A program made the position numbers and the translations under genes. Of a stretch of DNA of 64,000 nucleotides, positions 17,658-26,446 are shown piece by piece; position 1 is the first letter of the stretch, and the number at the start of each line of letters is the position of its first letter. This stretch comes from Paenibacillus lautus NBRC 15380 (GTDB lineage Bacteria; Bacillota; Bacilli; Paenibacillales; Paenibacillaceae). The notes under the pieces are model-generated. The model ran no database searches and was not told where the DNA came from. It saw only the letters and a program-made list of their open reading frames with translations. The stretch spans positions 372,001 to 436,000 of the forward strand of contig NZ_BIMF01000002.1 of the NCBI RefSeq assembly GCF_004000945.1. The letters run 5' to 3'.

Positions 17658-18350
17658 ATGAAGACGATTGGACTTATCGGGGGAATGAGCTGGGAATCCT
17701 CCATTGAATACTACAGAATCATAAATGAGCAGGTGAGAAGCCGCATGGGTGGCCTCCACTCGGCCAAATGCCTTATGTACAGCGTGAATTTCGAAGAGAT
17801 TGAACGCTATCAATCTGAGGGAAATTGGAAAAAAGCCGGTAAAACATTGGGCGAAGTTGCGCTTTCTTTAGAAAAAGGCGGCGCCGATTTTGTTGTGATA
17901 TGTTCCAATACGATGCACATGGTACTAGAGGATATTGAAGAAAAAATAAGTATCCCTGTGCTGCACATCGCCGATGCCACAGCAAATCAAATCCGTGAAC
18001 AGGGGATTCGTACAGTAGGCTTGCTTGGAACCAAATATACCATGGAGCAGAATTTTTACAAGCAAAGATTAGAATCTAATCACATCAAAGTGCTTATCCC
18101 CAATGAACAAGATCGAGAGATCGTAAATAAAGTGATATATGAGGAATTATGTCTCGGTCACATCCAATCGGATTCAAAAGCTTACTATAAAGAAGTTATT
18201 GAACGGCTGATTCAAGATGGAGCCGAAGGAATTATTCTAGGCTGTACGGAAATCGGATTATTAATAAAACCCGAGGATTCCAAAGTTCCTCTGTTTGATA
18301 CAACCTTCATACATGCCATTGAAGCTGTTCATACCTCGTTGGAAGGCTGA
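17658..18350 (+). CDS. Aspartate/glutamate (amino-acid) racemase family protein
   Basis: 230-aa member of the Asp/Glu/hydantoin racemase family (YgeA/RacX type), PLP-independent. The two-base mechanism cysteines are visible: C82 in VICSNTMH and C196 in LGCTEIGLL. The opening KTIGLIGGMSWESS is typical of the YgeA/RacX branch. The ATG follows AAAGGAG. It is monocistronic with its own promoter and a downstream hairpin. Probable role is production of D-amino acids for cell wall or spore remodelling, or broad-specificity racemisation; the substrate cannot be set from sequence. Confidence 0.9.
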   Translation: MKTIGLIGGMSWESSIEYYRIINEQVRSRMGGLHSAKCLMYSVNFEEIERYQSEGNWKKAGKTLGEVALSLEKGGADFVVICSNTMHMVLEDIEEKISIPVLHIADATANQIREQGIRTVGLLGTKYTMEQNFYKQRLESNHIKVLIPNEQDREIVNKVIYEELCLGHIQSDSKAYYKEVIERLIQDGAEGIILGCTEIGLLIKPEDSKVPLFDTTFIHAIEAVHTSLEG

Positions 18351-18364
18351 CTCTTCATGGGCTG

Positions 18365-18388
18365 ACCCTCCCGATTTCGAGGGAGGGT
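18365..18388 (+). terminator. Hairpin after the racemase gene
   Basis: Arms accctccc (18365-18372) and gggagggt (18381-18388), 14 nt after the stop, without a clear T-run. Confidence 0.55.
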
Positions 18389-18446
18389 GCCGATGCTTCT
18401 CGGCCCTCTCTTATCCAGCGAGTTCTTCATTCAAAATCGGATTTCT

Positions 18447-19103
18447 TTACAAGTTATCTATGCTGTTCAGTAACAAGATCAGCCCGGCAATGCACAGCAC
18501 CCATGACAGAATCGATCCGGAGCTCTTGGCGATTCTCAGGCGCAGCTTCTCCAGCGGACGCTGCATCATGCGGCCTAATACGAGGTGTAAACCGAGCAAT
18601 ATGAATGGAGGCAGCACCATCACGATATTGTATGCAGCCAGGATGGGCATCCATTGAACCGTAGTTAACTGCGCCTTTGTCATGAGTCCGATTGCCGCAA
18701 AATACGGAAGGGCTGTTGCTACCTCCAGCAGGGACGTCGTGACACCAAGCCCGATCATGGCCCCGAAGCTTTTCGATCTTGGACGGCGCGGTTCGGACGT
18801 TTTTTTCGTTGGGATAAAGAAGCTGGCGATAAACAGGACTCCGCCGATCATGGCCATGACCCAGCTGACCGTTCGATTCTGAAAGATGCCGGTTACGGAC
18901 TGCAGAACAGCATCCAAGCCCAGCATAAGCGCAGCTCCTACCAGGAAGTAGAAACCCGCCACTGTGAATAAATAAATGAATAAACGCGGGATTAACCGGT
19001 CCCGTTCGGTCAAGAGCAAATACACCGTTACGCCAAGCGTGGCTGGACTCAGCGTATCCAAGAGTGATAAGGCTCCAATGGAGAGCAGCAGTTCCAGCGT
19101 CAA
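18447..19103 (-). CDS. GAP-family (SfLAP-like) membrane protein
   Basis: 218-aa protein with about six membrane segments, of the GAP/Sap (LysE-like fold) family. The family's DTLSPATLGVTVYLLL opening, the IPTKKTSEPRRPRS cytoplasmic loop and the late YNIVMVLPPFILL helix are visible. Members are predicted small-molecule exporters; the mycobacterial founder helps export a glycolipid. It starts at TTG (19103), overlapping the MerR stop by 4 nt (TTGA) with GGGGAG upstream, so it is translationally coupled to its regulator. Probably induced by the ligand sensed by the MerR protein and moving that compound or protecting the membrane (inference). Confidence 0.75.
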   Translation of the reverse strand: MTLELLLSIGALSLLDTLSPATLGVTVYLLLTERDRLIPRLFIYLFTVAGFYFLVGAALMLGLDAVLQSVTGIFQNRTVSWVMAMIGGVLFIASFFIPTKKTSEPRRPRSKSFGAMIGLGVTTSLLEVATALPYFAAIGLMTKAQLTTVQWMPILAAYNIVMVLPPFILLGLHLVLGRMMQRPLEKLRLRIAKSSGSILSWVLCIAGLILLLNSIDNL

Positions 19104-19879
19104 GTAGTCTCCCCCTCTTCAACTTGTTTTTTGTCCTTTTGTAATACATAAATTTCAAAAGCCTGTTCCATGAATTGAAGAAGTTCATCCTCGATGGGAT
19201 ATAACCCCATCTGCTCCGACTGTGCTCGAGATTTACGGATTTCCCACAGCTTATCTACGAAGGGATCTTCATCTTCAAATACCTCCAGTCGTTTCTCATC
19301 CATCCGCCGCACAATTCGTTGTACATCCGGTGAGTCGGGTCCGTCCTGCATCCTCCTTTTGAGCTGCCCCAACAGAGCGATCCACTCGAGAGAGTCCGGG
19401 TCCGTGCTGTTCATATTAGGGAGCAGATTTAACAACTCTACTTCGCGCTTCTCAAACATTTGCTGCCTTAACGAATGCTTTAACGATGGGTCTCTTCCGG
19501 AGAGGTGAATTAATTTCTGAATGACATCCCAGCTTGTCTCACCTTCCACCGCGATGCTATGAAGCACAGCCCGCAGCGCCGATTCCATCTGGTTCAGCTT
19601 TTTTTGTTCGTTCAACACGAAGTCCAACTGATTCATCAAACTGGTGGACCAGTTCCATTCCGGATTTGAAATCATATCCGATATTTCTTGCAAACTGAAA
19701 CCCAGCCTTTTCAGAAACTGTATTTGCTGCAGCTTCTTTAATTCATCATCACTGTATATACGATGTTTGCCCGGTGTTTTGGCGGCAGGAATCAGCAGGC
19801 CAATCTGGTCATAATAGCGCAGCGTTCTTACCGTAATACCCGTCTGTTTGGATAATTCTTGAATGGGAATCGACTTCAT
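19100..19879 (-). CDS. MerR-family regulator with TipA-like C-terminal domain
   Basis: 259-aa transcriptional regulator. The N-terminal winged helix-turn-helix (PIQELSKQTGITVRTLRYYDQIGLL, then KHRIYSDDELKKLQQI) is classical MerR, followed by the long dimer helix. The C-terminal 140 residues are helical and rich in charged residues, like the TipAS ligand-binding domain. The start is ATG at 19879 or GTG at 19882; ribosome sites are weak for both. The promoter 33 nt upstream has the 19-bp spacer and dyad that MerR proteins untwist, so the operon is presumably autoregulated. The target gene is the overlapping GAP protein, and probably also the small membrane gene at 42897 whose promoter is nearly identical. 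Confidence 0.88.
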   Translation of the reverse strand: MKSIPIQELSKQTGITVRTLRYYDQIGLLIPAAKTPGKHRIYSDDELKKLQQIQFLKRLGFSLQEISDMISNPEWNWSTSLMNQLDFVLNEQKKLNQMESALRAVLHSIAVEGETSWDVIQKLIHLSGRDPSLKHSLRQQMFEKREVELLNLLPNMNSTDPDSLEWIALLGQLKRRMQDGPDSPDVQRIVRRMDEKRLEVFEDEDPFVDKLWEIRKSRAQSEQMGLYPIEDELLQFMEQAFEIYVLQKDKKQVEEGETT

Positions 19880-19911
19880 CACCTGCTTTCATAATCGTCT
19901 CTGATACCTTC

Positions 19912-19943
19912 AGTATATAAGATGACGTTACGTCGCTTTCAAG
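19912..19943 (-). promoter_or_regulatory. MerR-type promoter/operator (19-bp spacer) of the merR-GAP operon
   Basis: Leftward: TTGAAA (19942-19937), a 19-bp spacer, then TATACT (19917-19912). The spacer contains the dyad GACGT-A-ACGTC (19934-19924). Over-long 19-bp spacers are the hallmark of promoters activated by MerR-family DNA distortion. Confidence 0.8.
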
Positions 19944-19990
19944 CTTTTTAACAAAAAAATAGTACATTTGTGATTGGATGCAGCCGGCAC

Positions 19991-20013
19991 AAAAAAAGCC
20001 CGAGGTATCGGGC
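19991..20013 (-). terminator. Terminator behind the gerAB remnant
   Basis: Arms gcccga (19998-20003) and tcgggc (20008-20013) with a leftward run of seven Ts. It is retained although the upstream gene is broken. Confidence 0.75.
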
Positions 20014-20036
20014 ATTGTTCTAACACATTCTGAAAT

Positions 20037-20514
20037 TCACTTCGATTTGAGGATTTTCGTTCTGGTTAACCCGATCAGATAAAGACCCATGGGAATCACC
20101 AACAAGTGAAGAAGGGCGTAACTCGACCACACATTCTGAATGATATCAGCAACATAGACGGTGTTGATGTATGTATTCCAGGCCACGATGATAAACAGCA
20201 CGGACAACGGATAGATTAACGGATTTTGTTCCTTCAGTCGGAACACGGTCTTCATTCCTTGAAGAATGGAAAGATACAATAGAGAGATCTTGTTAAAACC
20301 CACCTGCAACAGCTCCCCCCATCCATGCCCTCTCCCCTTTTTTCTCCCCCTTGGCCAGAGGCAGGAACACCATCAGCACAATCAGTTTCTAAAACATGGA
20401 GGCATGGAATCCGGCCTTGGCAACAGGCATCCAGCCTCCCTCAAACATCGACCTGATATGGTTCCAATCGAACTGGGGAATGATCGAGAGGACAAGGACC
20501 ATAAACAGAATGAA
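20037..20514 (-). pseudogene. gerAB-type spore germination permease remnant
   Basis: Two out-of-frame pieces of a GerAB-family (endospore germinant receptor permease) protein. The upstream piece (about 20514-20310) reads IIPQFDWNHIRSMFEGGW, then PVAKAGFHASMF, a TAG, then KLIVLMVFLPLAKGEKKGER; this is the family's middle section. The downstream piece (20037-20309) reads KISLLYLSILQGMKTVFRL, then PLSVLFIIVAWNTY, and ends at KILKSK; this is the family's C-terminus. The 5' half is missing, one stop is inside, and about 60 residues are deleted at the joint. No gerAA or gerAC is adjacent. Not functional. Confidence 0.75.
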
Positions 20515-20529
20515 CTTTCAAATAACAAA

Positions 20530-20570
20530 TAACGCCTACTGAAGACTCGGGGAGTCCGCAACAGGCGTTA
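20530..20570 (-). terminator. Terminator of the KDPG aldolase gene
   Basis: Arms taacgcct (20530-20537) and aggcgtta (20563-20570), with an inner gactc/gagtc pairing. A T-rich leftward tail follows. Confidence 0.75.
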
Positions 20571-20610
20571 TCTGATCAAAATTTTCTACCACTTTAAAGT
20601 ATTGTTAATG

Positions 20611-21282
20611 TTAATGCGTCTGCCCTTTAGCCTGCAAATACGCTCGCTTGTAATCGGCCGCTTTTTGGGCGATCAAGCTGTAGTCCTGCCGCTTCAAGGC
20701 TTCGCTTGTCAGATCCGAGCCAATACCGACGGCTATTGCCCCCGCCTTAATCCATTCGCCAAGATTATCAAGCGAGACGCCACCGGTCGGCATAATATTC
20801 GCCTGTGGCAGCGGACCCTTGATCGCCTTGATCATCGACGGATCATACAGGTTGCCAGGGAACAGCTTGACAATGTCCGCCCCCAGTTCCAGTGCTTCCT
20901 GGATTTCCTTGATTGTCATTACCCCCGGCATGACCGGAATCCGATAGCGGTTGCACAACATCACGGTATCCCTGCTCAGGCACGGCCCAACAACAAACTG
21001 GGCACCGCTCAATATCGCAGCACGCGCGGTTTCCGGATCAAGCACTGTACCTACCCCAATGATGGCGTAGGAGGAAGGGTCTTGGGCGTTCCAGGAATAT
21101 TTACGCGACAGCGTTTCAATAGCCCGGAGCGCAAACGGTACGGTCATCGTCACCTCAATCACTTTGATGCCGCCGGCAATCGCCTGCTCGGCCATCTCCA
21201 CAACCTGCTCCGGCGTTTCGCCGCGCAGGACGGCGACGACTCCTTCTTCCGCGATTTTTTGAATCAGCTGCAGTTTCTTCAT
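20611..21282 (-). CDS. eda: 2-keto-3-deoxy-6-phosphogluconate (KDPG) aldolase
   Basis: 223-aa class I aldolase splitting KDPG into pyruvate and glyceraldehyde-3-phosphate. It is the last step of uronic acid breakdown via 2-keto-3-deoxygluconate, and of the Entner-Doudoroff route. The Schiff-base lysine is K139 in DIVKLFPG, the catalytic glutamate is E43 in VIEVTMT, and the phosphate-binding PTGGV follows. RBS AGAGGAG at good spacing. Last gene of the polysaccharide locus, 26 nt after the 553-aa gene, so probably co-transcribed. It provides the exit of unsaturated uronic acids released by the GH88 enzyme; the matching kinase and isomerase genes are not in this window. Confidence 0.93.
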   Translation of the reverse strand: MKKLQLIQKIAEEGVVAVLRGETPEQVVEMAEQAIAGGIKVIEVTMTVPFALRAIETLSRKYSWNAQDPSSYAIIGVGTVLDPETARAAILSGAQFVVGPCLSRDTVMLCNRYRIPVMPGVMTIKEIQEALELGADIVKLFPGNLYDPSMIKAIKGPLPQANIMPTGGVSLDNLGEWIKAGAIAVGIGSDLTSEALKRQDYSLIAQKAADYKRAYLQAKGQTH

Positions 21283-21308
21283 CTTAACTCCTCTTTTCTA
21301 TTCGATAA

Positions 21309-22970
21309 CTACACAGAATACAATTCAAACGTACACTCCGCTCCGTTTATCGTTCTCGCTGAGCTGCCTGAAGCCATGACCTTCAGATGTAGTCGATCCT
21401 CGGTCATCCATCCTGTATACGCAACCTCAAGGCTGCCGTCTGTTTTGAATTCCGGTCCGTGTTCGGACATCCGCCGCGCAAATGCCGCTAGCTGTCCGAT
21501 GCCCCTGTGCTCCGCTTCTTGAACGGACACCGCCTCTATGGTAAGACCGATTCCGGCTCCCTGACAAACAACCAAATGATAGCCGGACTGTTCCCTAATG
21601 TCATAAGCAGTCCCGTTGCTCAAATGAACGGCAAAATAGACATCGTCTACTTTGCCGTACAAAGCTTCTGCCTCATACAACCATTCCCCTTCCGGTAGAA
21701 CGCCAACAACTTCTCCGCCCCCATCATCCGCTGATTCCGGCAGCGGATACAGCGCCAGCACCACATTTTTGTGGTACAGCACCTCCATCCACTCGCTTTG
21801 GTGACGGGGATCGCTTCCAGAAGGATCATATCCCTCTCCCGGGTGAAAAAAATACAGCTGATTTGCCTTGCCGCCGGTGCGGACAGGGAGGCTGAACATC
21901 CAGCGCAGCTGCTCGTTGTCGAACTCACGAACCCGCTCCCACAATCCGCCCGCCGCAAAGTATTCCGTCACATAAGCATAAGAGTGCAGCTGCCGCATCT
22001 CGCCGTCAACCGACTTCATCAGAGCCTTGCGCACTTCCGTCGGTTCGCTTCGATTTAAGGCTAGGCGCCGTTTAGCTTCCGGCGCTTCGTGGAACAGAAA
22101 ACCGGCATACTCCGTGCGCGGCATCTCCTCCGGGAGGCTGAAATCGCCGAACTGCACATAGTCGTGAAGCACATTGGCATCCCTCGGCGCATCATGCGGC
22201 CATCCCCTGGAGCGGGCTCCTACCCAAGCCCCTTTCAAATAATAGGACGTGCGCAGGCTCCACAACTCATCCAACAGTTCATTAAGCTCCCGCTTCAATT
22301 CCGGCTCCTCCGCCAATTCCAGCGCACAGGTGAACGCCTGTGTCCAATGCCAGAACCACGGCAGGCACCCATACTCAGCCATACCTTCCCGGCGGAGCAG
22401 ACTCAGAGTATCCCGAAGACTTTGTTTTCCGTCTTCCAGAAGTTCCTTATCGCGAAAGCGCTGGCCGAATATTAACTTGGCTACCGTATATTTAGCCTCA
22501 TGATGATTGCACACGGTGAGCGGCTTGCGAAAAAAACCTCCGTGGTAGATGTGTTCCACCGCAGCCACAAACTCCGCCGCCAAGCCCTCGCTCATCTCTC
22601 TTTCAAACTTACGATGGAAAAAAACCATCAAGCTTCCCATCAATTCTACCGGCAGCGCATGCGGATTCGCCGCTTCCGGTTTCGACCCAAGGTTCAGCGG
22701 CCAGTGTCCGTACATCTGACTCTTCGCGTCCCTGTTCTGCAGCCGCAGCACACGACCCAGAACCTCCTCAGCCAGACGCTTACCTTCCTGCCGGTTGAAC
22801 CGCGGATCATTCTCAAAGTCTACCGAAGCAGCAAACAGATAGGAGGCATAATAGAAGTTATCACGCACATCCCTATGAAACCACAGTCCGCTGGATTGCA
22901 GAGACTGTCTCCATGCTTGTTCCGCAACGTTCTGGACAATCCGGTTCATTCTATCTTTATAATCGTTCAT
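21309..22970 (-). CDS. Uncharacterised 553-aa protein of the polysaccharide locus, toroid-like N-terminal part
   Basis: I do not recognise the family with certainty. The N-terminal 350 residues are helical, rich in Trp, Tyr and His (SGLWFHRDVRDNFYYASYLF, YGHWPLNLGSKPEAANPHAL, CNHHEAKYT, LPWFWHWTQAF, SRGWPHDAPRDANVLHDYVQFGDF). This resembles the alpha/alpha-toroid of polysaccharide lyases and glycosidases. The last 200 residues are beta-rich (NQLYFFHPGEGYDPSG, VVLALYPLPES, HLVVCQGAGIGLTIEAV), as in the beta-sandwich that follows such toroids. No signal peptide, so it is intracellular. ATG at 22970 follows AAAGGAG. It lies between the GH35 enzyme and KDPG aldolase, which suggests a role on an oligosaccharide intermediate. 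It is a good candidate for a new lyase or hydrolase family (inference). Confidence 0.6.
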   Translation of the reverse strand: MNDYKDRMNRIVQNVAEQAWRQSLQSSGLWFHRDVRDNFYYASYLFAASVDFENDPRFNRQEGKRLAEEVLGRVLRLQNRDAKSQMYGHWPLNLGSKPEAANPHALPVELMGSLMVFFHRKFEREMSEGLAAEFVAAVEHIYHGGFFRKPLTVCNHHEAKYTVAKLIFGQRFRDKELLEDGKQSLRDTLSLLRREGMAEYGCLPWFWHWTQAFTCALELAEEPELKRELNELLDELWSLRTSYYLKGAWVGARSRGWPHDAPRDANVLHDYVQFGDFSLPEEMPRTEYAGFLFHEAPEAKRRLALNRSEPTEVRKALMKSVDGEMRQLHSYAYVTEYFAAGGLWERVREFDNEQLRWMFSLPVRTGGKANQLYFFHPGEGYDPSGSDPRHQSEWMEVLYHKNVVLALYPLPESADDGGGEVVGVLPEGEWLYEAEALYGKVDDVYFAVHLSNGTAYDIREQSGYHLVVCQGAGIGLTIEAVSVQEAEHRGIGQLAAFARRMSEHGPEFKTDGSLEVAYTGWMTEDRLHLKVMASGSSARTINGAECTFELYSV

Positions 22971-23136
22971 GTGTTCTCCTTTCCCAATCCGATAGGTAAA
23001 GCTGCTTCCCAACATAATGTAAAATTAATACGAACAAAAAGAAACCTAATTTGAACCTATATAAACATTAAATACCTAAATGAACAAAAAGGGAAGCTAT
23101 ACTTCAGAACCCATGCCATCATTTATCTTATTTGCA

Positions 23137-23170
23137 GCAAAAACCCAACCAGAGAGCTTCTCTGGCCGGG
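23137..23170 (-). terminator. Terminator of the GH35 gene
   Basis: Arms ccc-aa-ccagag (23144-23154) and ctctgg-cc-ggg (23160-23170), with leftward T-run (complement of 23139-23143). It lies 45 nt after the GH35 stop, so the 553-aa gene and eda probably have their own promoter in 22971-23136 or depend on read-through. Confidence 0.7.
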
Positions 23171-23214
23171 CTCGTTGAACTTGGTGAACTGTACAATATC
23201 GGTGTCTTTATGGA

Positions 23215-25074
23215 CTATTTGTCTTCTCCGTCCTGTACGAAATTGAGCACAGCCTCGTCCACCGCCGCGGTCTGTCCAAGGTCCGGTTGATCCGACAGTT
23301 CTACTTCGCAAGATTCGGGACGGCCATGCAGTTCGAAAAGAACCAGTTCGTTGTTCCCTTTATGCAATAAAGGGCCGGGAATATACAATGCCTTTTGCGG
23401 CCCCGCCTTCCAGTACCGGCCGAGATTGAAGCCGTTGATCCAGGCAACACCCTTAGTCCAGCCATCAAAGCGAAGAAACGTATCGCCGATGTCCTCCACC
23501 TCAAAGCAGCCGCGGTAAAATCCTGGCAGGCCCGCGTTTTCTGACTCCGGCATGGACAGCTCTTCTTGCTCCGACTGCCCTTCATCCATAACCGGTTTAT
23601 AAGAGAGTGAGGCCAGCATTTCGGGCTCCAGCGGCAGGGTCCGGATCGTCCAATCATACAGGAACTGGTTATCGATTCTCACACCTTCCGTGATTCCCTT
23701 GGGATCACGGATAAGCGGCCCATAATTGATCCGGCCCATGTTCTCGACGAGAATATCCAGCCTGGCTCCGTTTGCGGGAACGGTAATATCGAGCGGCTCT
23801 GAATTCCAACGTTCGATTACGCCGAGCGGCCGACCGTCCAGAAATACCTGGGCGCGATCTCGGACCTCCTGGATATGCAGCTGCTGTCCTTGCCGCGGTC
23901 CCTGAAGAAAGGTGCTGTACAATATAAAGCCATAGGACTGGCCGAATTTTTCCATCGGCTGGATGCATACGCTTTTTATCGGTTCTGAGAGATGCTGTAG
24001 ATTGGCTTCCGTAAATAGACCGGCCATTTCAGCCAAAGCAACCTTTCCGTAGGCTGCCTTAGGAACGGGCTCCGGGAAGACACCACCTGGCGCAAAACCA
24101 TGCTTGCTGAGGACCGACCGTACCGCCTCATATTTCTCTGTCTTATCCCCCCATTCCGTCAAAGGGGCATCATAATCATAGCTTGTCGTTGTTGGCTCAT
24201 ATGCCTGGATGTGATTCGCTCCACTGTAAAAGCCGAAGTTGGTTCCACCATGGAACATATACATATTGATCGAGGAGCCCTTCTCGAGCATTTCATCCAG
24301 TACGCCGGCGACATCCGCCGCATCCCGCACATGATGATCCTCCATCCAGTGATCAAACCAGCCGTTCCAGAATTCCATGACCATCAGCGGCTCTTCCGTT
24401 CGATATTCCCGGTATTTGCGGAAGGATTCCTCTACCCTGGAACCGAAATTCACAGTCGCATGCACATCATCAAGTGACCCGCCTAGCAGCATTTCGTCGG
24501 TTGGCCCGTCGGAGGTAAAGAGAAGCACATCAACACCCCGCCGCACCAGCCCTGCGCGCAAATACTCCAGATAGGCGTGATCGTTGCCATAACTACCGTA
24601 TTCATTTTCGACCTGCACGGCCAGAATCGGCCCGCCGTTTGTGGACAGTAGAGGAACCAGTCTTGGGATCAGCTCATCGTAATAATGATCCACCTTGCTC
24701 AAATAGAGCGGGTCACTGCAACGAAGCTGGACTTCTCCATAACTAAGCAGCCAGCCCGGCAAACCTCCAAATTCCCACTCCGCACAGATAAACGGGCTTG
24801 GTCTGACAATAACGTGCAGGCCTAATTTCCCGGCTAATTCGATAAACGATACGACGTCGGCCATGCCGCTAAAGTTAAATTCCCCTTCTTTGGGTTCGTG
24901 TACATTCCAGGCGATATAAGTTTCAACGGTATTAAAGCCGCCGGCCTTTAATTTTAATAGCCTGTCCTCCCAATATTCAGGAACGACACGGAAATAGTGA
25001 ATCGCTCCCGATATGATCCGGTACGGCTGCCCGTTCAACACGTATTGTCCGTTCTCCCAAGTGAGCATTGCCAT
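23215..25074 (-). CDS. GH35 beta-galactosidase
   Basis: 619-aa intracellular glycoside hydrolase family 35 enzyme removing terminal beta-galactose. The TIM barrel starts with SGAIHYFRVVPEYWEDRL. The acid/base is E158 in AVQVENEYGSYG and the nucleophile is E234 in MVMEFWNGWFDHW. The C-terminal jelly-roll modules end with the GVAWINGFNLGRYW motif common in GH35. The ATG at 25074 is set by GGAGGGG; an upstream in-frame ATG overlaps the fucosidase stop region. It follows the GH29 gene by 39 nt. No signal peptide, so it acts on imported oligosaccharides. Confidence 0.93.
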   Translation of the reverse strand: MAMLTWENGQYVLNGQPYRIISGAIHYFRVVPEYWEDRLLKLKAGGFNTVETYIAWNVHEPKEGEFNFSGMADVVSFIELAGKLGLHVIVRPSPFICAEWEFGGLPGWLLSYGEVQLRCSDPLYLSKVDHYYDELIPRLVPLLSTNGGPILAVQVENEYGSYGNDHAYLEYLRAGLVRRGVDVLLFTSDGPTDEMLLGGSLDDVHATVNFGSRVEESFRKYREYRTEEPLMVMEFWNGWFDHWMEDHHVRDAADVAGVLDEMLEKGSSINMYMFHGGTNFGFYSGANHIQAYEPTTTSYDYDAPLTEWGDKTEKYEAVRSVLSKHGFAPGGVFPEPVPKAAYGKVALAEMAGLFTEANLQHLSEPIKSVCIQPMEKFGQSYGFILYSTFLQGPRQGQQLHIQEVRDRAQVFLDGRPLGVIERWNSEPLDITVPANGARLDILVENMGRINYGPLIRDPKGITEGVRIDNQFLYDWTIRTLPLEPEMLASLSYKPVMDEGQSEQEELSMPESENAGLPGFYRGCFEVEDIGDTFLRFDGWTKGVAWINGFNLGRYWKAGPQKALYIPGPLLHKGNNELVLFELHGRPESCEVELSDQPDLGQTAAVDEAVLNFVQDGEDK

Positions 25075-25113
25075 TACAGATCCCCTCCACCTCATGATGA
25101 TAAAATCCAACGT

Positions 25114-26373
25114 TTATTGCCCACAGCGATAAAGCGCTATGTTTTTGATTTTCGGACTTGCTGCCGATTGCAGTACCCGTAAACGCACCTTGTCGGCAGA
25201 TACCGGAGAGAATGCATCGATTTTTTTGTGGCCGATCGCGCTGCCGCGTGTAACCTCAAGCCACTCTCCATCGATGAAGGCTTCCAGCACATATTGACTT
25301 ACCCGTTCTCCGTAAGCAATGTCCTCCATGACAACGGCATGATCGATCACGCATGCTCCAGGAAGGGTAACCTCTACGACCTCACCCGATCCCGAGCTTT
25401 CAGCCAGGGCATGACCAAACCGACGCTCGATCTCTCTGCCAAATGCTAGAAGCCGCTTTACATCGGCTTCCGGAAGCAGCCCCCGATGGTCTGGAGCGAC
25501 ATTGAGCAGCAAGGTCGCCCCATGTCCGACCGATCGATAATAGATTTCCATTAACTGATCAACGGACAACAACAAGTGTTCTTCGTCTGGATGCCAGAAC
25601 CAGCGGTCTTTGCGAATGGGAACATCGCATTCCGCAGGTACCCAGCCGGGCGTCTCCGGCAGCCACTTCAGCGATTCTTCGCTGAACATGCTGCCCCGCG
25701 AAGAATCGGCCGTGTTCCAGCAAGGATACGGAGCTACACCATCCTCATTGCCGACCCAACGGATCGTCGGCGCGCCCATATTAAACACCATGGCGCTGGG
25801 CTGATACCTTTTAACGAGATCCATGATTCGGGGCCAGTCATATTCGCGGCCTTCCGACCCCGCACCGTCAAACCATATTTCCACCAGTGGACCATAGCCG
25901 GTTAAGAGTTCCTCCAATTGTTTGCAGTAAAAGTCATCATATTTCTGCGGGTCGGCATAACATGGCTCATGCCTGTCCCAAGGGGATACATAAATACCGA
26001 ATCCGATCCCCTCTTCCCGGCAAGCATCTGCGCATTCTTTTACGACATCGCCCAGCCCATCCTTCCACGGGCTCGAGGCTACGGAGTAATCCGTTGTCGC
26101 CGTCGGCCACAGGCAAAAGCCGTCATGGTGCTTGGCCGTCAATATGAAATAACGGAATCCCGCTTCCTTCGCGGACCTGACCCACTGTTTGGCATCCAGG
26201 CGGTCCGGATTAAACAAAGCCGGAGCATCCTTGCCTTCCCCCCATTCCTGGTCACAGAACGTATTGATTCCAAAATGGCAGAACATCCCGAGCTCCATGT
26301 CCTGCCAGACTAGCTGCTCTGGGGTCGGCAAAGCCGCAAGATCATCCGTATGCTGCTTCAAATCATCATTCAT
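25114..26373 (-). CDS. GH29 alpha-L-fucosidase
   Basis: 419-aa cytoplasmic alpha-L-fucosidase. The family's FILTAKHHDGFCLWPT block (about 76-91) and nucleophile D169 in VEIWFDGAGSEG are clear. The final 110 residues form a beta-sandwich resembling an F5/8-type (CBM32-like) domain (ENIAYGERVSQYVLEAFIDGEW region). The ATG at 26373 is preceded by GAGGGAG. It is in the run GH95-GH29-GH35 (73 nt behind GH95), so fucose and then galactose can be removed in sequence from imported oligosaccharides. The GH29 subfamily and linkage cannot be set from sequence alone. Confidence 0.92.
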   Translation of the reverse strand: MNDDLKQHTDDLAALPTPEQLVWQDMELGMFCHFGINTFCDQEWGEGKDAPALFNPDRLDAKQWVRSAKEAGFRYFILTAKHHDGFCLWPTATTDYSVASSPWKDGLGDVVKECADACREEGIGFGIYVSPWDRHEPCYADPQKYDDFYCKQLEELLTGYGPLVEIWFDGAGSEGREYDWPRIMDLVKRYQPSAMVFNMGAPTIRWVGNEDGVAPYPCWNTADSSRGSMFSEESLKWLPETPGWVPAECDVPIRKDRWFWHPDEEHLLLSVDQLMEIYYRSVGHGATLLLNVAPDHRGLLPEADVKRLLAFGREIERRFGHALAESSGSGEVVEVTLPGACVIDHAVVMEDIAYGERVSQYVLEAFIDGEWLEVTRGSAIGHKKIDAFSPVSADKVRLRVLQSAASPKIKNIALYRCGQ

Positions 26374-26446
26374 CTTTATTCACTCCCTCACATGAGTTTT
26401 GCTTCAGTATGAAACTTAGATCCAATAGAATAAATGACATGGTTCA

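Noticed and set aside
20602..21522. 306-codon rightward frame over the KDPG aldolase gene
   Set aside because: It is the antisense shadow of eda and the end of the 553-aa gene; both have clear family motifs or ribosome sites, whereas this frame has neither.
23033..23090. Repeated gaacaaaaa words upstream of the 553-aa gene as an operator
   Set aside because: Only two short AT-rich copies 50 bp apart without symmetry; too weak to separate from chance.
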